Positions 32,678 to 36,420 of a stretch of 36,420 nt of DNA are shown piece by piece. The notes beneath the pieces are model-generated. The model saw only the letters and a program-made list of their open reading frames with translations, was not told the origin of the DNA and did not search any database. The translations under genes were made by a program, and so were the position numbers. Within the stretch, counting starts at the first letter, position 1; the number at the start of each line of letters is the position of its first letter. This stretch comes from an uncultured Gammaproteobacteria bacterium (GTDB lineage Bacteria > Pseudomonadota > Gammaproteobacteria > GCA-2729495), in contig CAMYJV010000012.1 of NCBI GenBank assembly GCA_947258805.1, forward strand, positions 1-36,420, given 5' to 3'.

Positions 32678-33594
32678 CGCGTGCCTCCCATCGAGGAATC
32701 CAGCTGAGAAGTATCGAGGGTCATGTTCTGGGACTGTCCGTTACGCTCCACTGTCAGGTTAACTTGTGTTGCATCGCCCAGGCTGCGGAAAATCTGCATG
32801 CCTTCGGCCGGATTGGTCAGCGAAATGCCGTTGACGGCCGTGACGAGGTCACCCGGGCGCAGGCCCAGGGCCGAAAACTGCTGCCGGTTTCGTCCCGGAT
32901 AGACCCGGTAACCGCGCAATTGCCCGTTGGGCATGAACGGTTGCGGACGAACAACGTCGGTAAAGGTGGCCGCGTTCTGCTGCACCACCTGCTGGACCGT
33001 CGGCGATGCGCTACGCCTGGTCGTTCGCCTTGCAGTTGGCGCGGGCGCTGATTCGTTGAATTCGCGGGGCAGGCGCAAGGCCTCCAATACGCCGCCTCGG
33101 CTAAGGATCGCCCTGTCGGTGCGAACCTGCTGGAGCGTGGCGCCGCCGGGGACGGGGTCGCGCAGGAAATACACTTTCTCTTCACCGGATGCATCGGCAA
33201 TGATCGCGTGGGCCGAATCGGGGTTGCTCGCTGCCACGGCCGCCTTCAGGGTCAGGTTCAGCCGGGTATCCGGGGCCTCCAGGACGTCCCGGTCGCTGAG
33301 ACCCGCAGGTTCCGGCTCCGGCTCCGCTTCAGCCTTGCCGAAGAGCTGGGCGGCCAGCAGGGCGCTGAAGTCCTGGCCGTTGCCGGCGGCGCGGTCTCCC
33401 GCGGGGGTCAGCGGTGGTTCCCAGCCGATGGGGCTGGGTGGCGGATACAGCAGCCAGGTGATCCTGGCCAGGTACCAGCCGATGGCGATCACCAGCAATA
33501 GCGATAGCCAGAAGGGCAGACGTTCACTCGCCTGCGCCAGCCACTGTTCGGGTGACCGGTCCTGCAATCGCGCCAGGAGCTCTTGAACGTTCAT
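32674..33594 (-). CDS. gspC: Type II secretion protein GspC with PDZ domain
   Basis: GspC is the inner-membrane connector that binds the secretin N0 domain across the periplasm. The 306-residue protein has a short cytoplasmic N-terminus, one TM helix (LPFWLSLLLVIAIGWYLARI), a Pro/Glu-rich linker, the homology region (LNLTLKAAVAASNPDSAHAIIADASGEEKVYFLRDPVPGG is seen in parts), and a C-terminal PDZ domain (RGYRVYPGRNRQQFSALGLRPGDLVTAVNG). ATG 33594 is chosen since upstream codons (to 33660) lack family sequence and a ribosome binding site. It heads the gspC-D-E-F set and overlaps gspD by 4 bp. Confidence 0.92.
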   Translation of the reverse strand: MNVQELLARLQDRSPEQWLAQASERLPFWLSLLLVIAIGWYLARITWLLYPPPSPIGWEPPLTPAGDRAAGNGQDFSALLAAQLFGKAEAEPEPEPAGLSDRDVLEAPDTRLNLTLKAAVAASNPDSAHAIIADASGEEKVYFLRDPVPGGATLQQVRTDRAILSRGGVLEALRLPREFNESAPAPTARRTTRRSASPTVQQVVQQNAATFTDVVRPQPFMPNGQLRGYRVYPGRNRQQFSALGLRPGDLVTAVNGISLTNPAEGMQIFRSLGDATQVNLTVERNGQSQNMTLDTSQLDSSMGGTR

Positions 33595-33705
33595 CGGGAT
33601 ACCCGCAACTCCGTGGCCCGTCGGGCCTGCGAGATATATGGCAAATTGCTGAGATCGCACGATAGTGTCGCCCGCCCGGGATGAAAGGACAAGAGCAGAA
33701 ATGCC

Positions 33706-33733
33706 TTGTAAGTGTTGGCATCACCCATATATT
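33706..33733 (+). promoter_or_regulatory. Candidate promoter for clpS-clpA
   Basis: TTGTAA (33706-33711), 16-bp spacer and TATATT (33728-33733) give 4/6 and 5/6 matches. It lies about 100 bp before the clpS ATG in the 236-bp divergent region shared with gspC; no gene is seen in that region. Confidence 0.4.
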
Positions 33734-33830
33734 TGGTCGTATTCTGCGGGTGTGGGCAGGCTCAGACTGGGGCCCGGTTCCCGATAATGGAATTCCAGCC
33801 CCCGGCGGCTGTCTGAAGGACGCCGACTGC

Positions 33831-34211
33831 ATGGTGATCAGAATTGACGCAATACAGCAAAACGGCCCCCGAAACGGCAACGGGGACGATGACGGCCAGC
33901 CGGGTCTGCCGGACGACGGCCGTGGGCTGGCGGTCGAGGAGGCGCGGCCCAAGCTCAAGAAGCCGCCGCTGTTTCGCGTGGTGCTGCTGAATGACGACTA
34001 CACCCCGATGGAATTCGTCGTCCAGGTGCTGGAATTGATCTTCAGCATGGATCGGCCCAACGCGACCCGCATCATGCTGGAGGTCCATACGAAGGGTAAG
34101 GGGGTCTGCGGGGTCTTTACCTACGAGATCGCGGAGACCAAGGTGGCGCAGGTGAGTTCCTACGCGGAACAGAACCAGCATCCGTTAATGTGCACGCTGG
34201 AAGAAGTGTAA
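33831..34211 (+). CDS. clpS: ClpS, ATP-dependent protease adaptor
   Basis: ClpS delivers N-degron substrates to ClpAP. The 126-residue protein has a long, flexible, Gly/Asp/Asn-rich N-terminus (about 40 residues) followed by the ClpS core: [24 protein letters not shown], with the N-degron pocket D-D-Y-T-x-M-x-F-V, then [23 protein letters not shown] and the C-terminal [14 protein letters not shown] 33831 with AAGGA upstream is preferred over the open frame beginning at 33681, which crosses the promoter region. The stop is followed after 3 nt by clpA, so the adaptor and its unfoldase are co-expressed. Confidence 0.95.
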   Translation: MVIRIDAIQQNGPRNGNGDDDGQPGLPDDGRGLAVEEARPKLKKPPLFRVVLLNDDYTPMEFVVQVLELIFSMDRPNATRIMLEVHTKGKGVCGVFTYEIAETKVAQVSSYAEQNQHPLMCTLEEV

Positions 34212-34214
34212 ATT

Positions 34215-36420
34215 ATGCTCAGCAGTGAATTGGAATATTGCCTGAACGAGGCTTTCAACCAGGCTCGTAACGAGCGTCATGAGTACATGACTGTCGAGCA
34301 CCTGTTGCTTGCACTCATGAACATACCGCACGTCGACGAGATCTTGAAAAGCTGCGGGGCCGACCTGGAGCGCCTGCGCAAGGATCTCAAGTCGTTCATC
34401 GAGGAGTCCACGCCGCGTCTGTCGGGTGAAGAAGGCGAAGAGGTTCAGCCTACGCTAGGCTTTCAGCGAGTCCTGCAGCGCGCTGTCTTTCACGTGCAGT
34501 CGAGCGGCAAGAAAGAAGTTCGTGGCGAAAACGTCCTGGTGGCCATCTTCGGTGAGAAGCAATCCCACGCGGTGTACTTGCTGGGCCTCCAAGACGTGTC
34601 GCGCCTGGACGTGGTGAATTTCATTGCCCACGGCCTCGGCAAGGTGGACGAGGGCGCAGGCGAAACTCGCCGTGACAAAGCAGACAGCGAAGTCGAGTCG
34701 GAAGGCGGGTCCAGCCCGCTCGACAGTTTTGCCGTCAACCTGAACCGCCGCGCGGAAGAGGGCAGCATCGACCCGCTGATCGGCCGCGGGCCGGAGATTG
34801 AACGCACCATCCAGGTGCTGTGCCGCCGGCGCAAGAACAATCCGCTCTACGTGGGCGAAGCCGGCGTTGGCAAGACGGCGCTGGCCGAGGGTCTGGCCAA
34901 GATGATCGTCGAGGACGAGGTCCCAGAGGTGCTGGAAAACTGCACGATCTATGCCCTCGACATGGGCTCGCTCCTGGCCGGTACCAAGTACCGGGGTGAT
35001 TTCGAAAAACGCCTGAAAGGCGTGATTGCCGAGCTGGGCAAAGATCCGGGGTCCATCCTGTTCATCGACGAAATTCATACCGTAATCGGTGCCGGTGCCG
35101 CGTCCGGCGGCGTGATGGATGCATCGAACCTGATTAAACCGGTGCTGGCGAACGGTCAGATGCGCTGCATTGGCTCGACCACATTCAAGGAATACCGGGG
35201 CATCTTCGAGAAAGATCACGCCCTGGCGCGGCGTTTCCAGAAGATCGATGTTGTCGAGCCCAGCGTTGGCGAGACGGTGGAGATCCTGAAGGGCTTGCGT
35301 TCGCGTTTCGAGGAACACCACGGCGTGACTTATACGGACGACGCACTGGTGTCTGCGGTAGAGCTGGCCGAGCGCCATATCAATGAGCGCCAGCTGCCCG
35401 ACAAGGCCATCGACGTGATCGACGAAGCGGGCGCGCGTTCGCGCCTGCAACCGGAAGCGGAACGCAGTAACGTGGTCGATGTCGAGGATATTGAGCAAGT
35501 CGTGGCGCGGATGGCGCGCATTCCCCCGAAGAGCGTCTCGGCCTCGGACCGCGACCAGCTCAAGAACCTGGAGCGCGACCTGAAGCTGGTGATCTTCGGC
35601 CAGGATCCGGCCATCGCGGCCCTCGCATCGGCCATCAAGATGGCGCGCTCGGGCTTGCGCGAGCCGGAGAAACCCGTCGGCGCCTTCCTGTTTACCGGGC
35701 CCACGGGTGTGGGCAAGACCGAAGTCACGCGCCAGCTGGCCCACAGTCTCGGCATCGAACTCGTTCGTTTCGACATGTCCGAGTACATGGAACGGCACAC
35801 GGTGTCGCGGCTGATTGGTGCGCCGCCCGGTTATGTCGGCTTCGACCAGGGTGGTTTGCTGACCGAATCGGTGAACAGGAATCCGCACTCGGTGGTGTTG
35901 CTGGACGAAATCGAGAAAGCGCATCCGGAAGTCTTCAACCTGCTGCTGCAGGTCATGGACCACGGCACGCTGACGGACAACAACGGCCGCAAGGCAGATT
36001 TCCGCAACGTGATACTGGTGATGACGACGAACGCCGGCGCCCAGGAAATGAGCCGGGCATCCATCGGTTTCACGGAGCAGGATCACACCACCGATGGCAT
36101 GGCCGCCATCGAGCGGCTGTTCTCACCAGAGTTCCGCAATCGGCTGGATACGGTTATCCAGTTTGGTTCGCTGAACCGCGAATCGGTGCTGCGAGTCGTC
36201 GACAAGCTGGTACTGGAGCTCGAGGCGCAGCTCGAAGACCGGGATGTGAGCCTGGAGCTGGAAGACTCCGCGCGGCAGTGGATCGCCGAACGCGGCTACG
36301 ATCCCAAGATGGGTGCCCGGCCCATGGCTCGGATCATCCAGGAGCACATCAAGCGACCGCTGGCCGAAGAATTGCTGTTCGGCGAGCTGTCCGACGGGGG
36401 TTCGGTCCGGATCGTTCTGG
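34215..36420 (+). CDS. clpA: ClpA, AAA+ unfoldase of ClpAP (runs off the right edge)
   Basis: ClpA unfolds substrates and feeds them to ClpP. About 735 residues are in the window, lacking only the extreme C-terminus. Visible parts are the N-domain (MLSSELEYCLNEAFNQARNE is the start, then HEYMTVEHLLLALM), which binds ClpS, the first AAA+ module (Walker A GEAGVGKT near residue 213, Walker B ILFIDEIHT), and the second (Walker A GPTGVGKT near residue 494, Walker B VVLLDEIEKAHP). The short linker between modules, without a long ClpB-type coiled coil, fits ClpA. ATG 34215 lies 3 nt after clpS. A long antisense open frame (34455-36086) is a codon-bias shadow. Confidence 0.96.
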   Translation, partial: MLSSELEYCLNEAFNQARNERHEYMTVEHLLLALMNIPHVDEILKSCGADLERLRKDLKSFIEESTPRLSGEEGEEVQPTLGFQRVLQRAVFHVQSSGKKEVRGENVLVAIFGEKQSHAVYLLGLQDVSRLDVVNFIAHGLGKVDEGAGETRRDKADSEVESEGGSSPLDSFAVNLNRRAEEGSIDPLIGRGPEIERTIQVLCRRRKNNPLYVGEAGVGKTALAEGLAKMIVEDEVPEVLENCTIYALDMGSLLAGTKYRGDFEKRLKGVIAELGKDPGSILFIDEIHTVIGAGAASGGVMDASNLIKPVLANGQMRCIGSTTFKEYRGIFEKDHALARRFQKIDVVEPSVGETVEILKGLRSRFEEHHGVTYTDDALVSAVELAERHINERQLPDKAIDVIDEAGARSRLQPEAERSNVVDVEDIEQVVARMARIPPKSVSASDRDQLKNLERDLKLVIFGQDPAIAALASAIKMARSGLREPEKPVGAFLFTGPTGVGKTEVTRQLAHSLGIELVRFDMSEYMERHTVSRLIGAPPGYVGFDQGGLLTESVNRNPHSVVLLDEIEKAHPEVFNLLLQVMDHGTLTDNNGRKADFRNVILVMTTNAGAQEMSRASIGFTEQDHTTDGMAAIERLFSPEFRNRLDTVIQFGSLNRESVLRVVDKLVLELEAQLEDRDVSLELEDSARQWIAERGYDPKMGARPMARIIQEHIKRPLAEELLFGELSDGGSVRIVL

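Noticed and set aside
34455..36086. A 543-codon open frame antisense to clpA
   Set aside because: The opposite strand encodes ClpA with both Walker A motifs and full family sequence; the antisense frame is open only because of high-GC codon bias.

Overview
The window is a GC-rich, gene-dense stretch of a chromosome that looks gammaproteobacterial. Three things support this: the block lolC/E-lolC/E-lolD, DUF2062, comEC, exbBD, kdsB, LMW-PTP, rne, rluC, maf, yceD-rpmF-plsX-fabH, which closely follows an arrangement I recall from Pseudomonas; an E. coli-type LexA with CTGT-N8-ACAG operators; and an OprI-like alanine-zipper lipoprotein. I cannot place it below class. There are no rRNA genes, tRNA genes, CRISPR arrays, insertion sequences or phage genes that I can support.

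Layout. 1-1.3 kb (minus): 5' part of mfd and a small exported BamE-like protein. 1.4-5.4 kb (plus): sfsA, then the LolCDE lipoprotein-release transporter. 5.4-10.6 kb: a DUF2062 membrane protein (minus), then comEC, exbB, exbD, kdsB and a low-molecular-weight phosphatase (plus). 10.6-13.5 kb (minus): RNase E with a leader of about 325 nt. 13.6-20.5 kb: rluC, maf (minus), and a long plus-strand run yceD-rpmF-plsX-fabH-DASS transporter-L,D-transpeptidase. 20.5-20.9 kb (minus): Braun/OprI-type lipoprotein. 21.1-27.1 kb (plus): an SOS mutagenesis operon lexA-imuA-imuB-dnaE2 behind two tandem LexA operators. 27.1-27.6 kb: a non-coding gap with a perfect 25-bp inverted repeat. 27.6-33.6 kb (minus): gspC-gspD-gspE-gspF of a type II secretion system and a small acidic protein. 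33.8 kb to the right edge (plus): clpS-clpA.

How the genes work together. Many belong to envelope biogenesis: lipoprotein export (Lol), LPS KDO activation (kdsB), membrane lipid synthesis (plsX, fabH), and an L,D-transpeptidase next to a lipoprotein ending in lysine, its plausible substrate for attachment to peptidoglycan. The lexA operon is a compact, self-regulated translesion-synthesis module: repressor, RecA-like ImuA, inactive Y-family ImuB and the error-prone polymerase DnaE2.

The most unusual observations are two damaged genes. comEC lacks a conserved internal segment and carries in its place about 147 bp that, in another frame, encodes what looks like the C-terminus of a saccharopine dehydrogenase. 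gspD has lost about 100 bp over the secretin gate region, with a frameshift. Both need checking as possible assembly artefacts. I found no convincing wholly new system. Other leads are a possible N-terminal beta-clamp motif in ImuB, a probably leaderless yceD mRNA, the rne leader, and the 25-bp inverted repeat after dnaE2.
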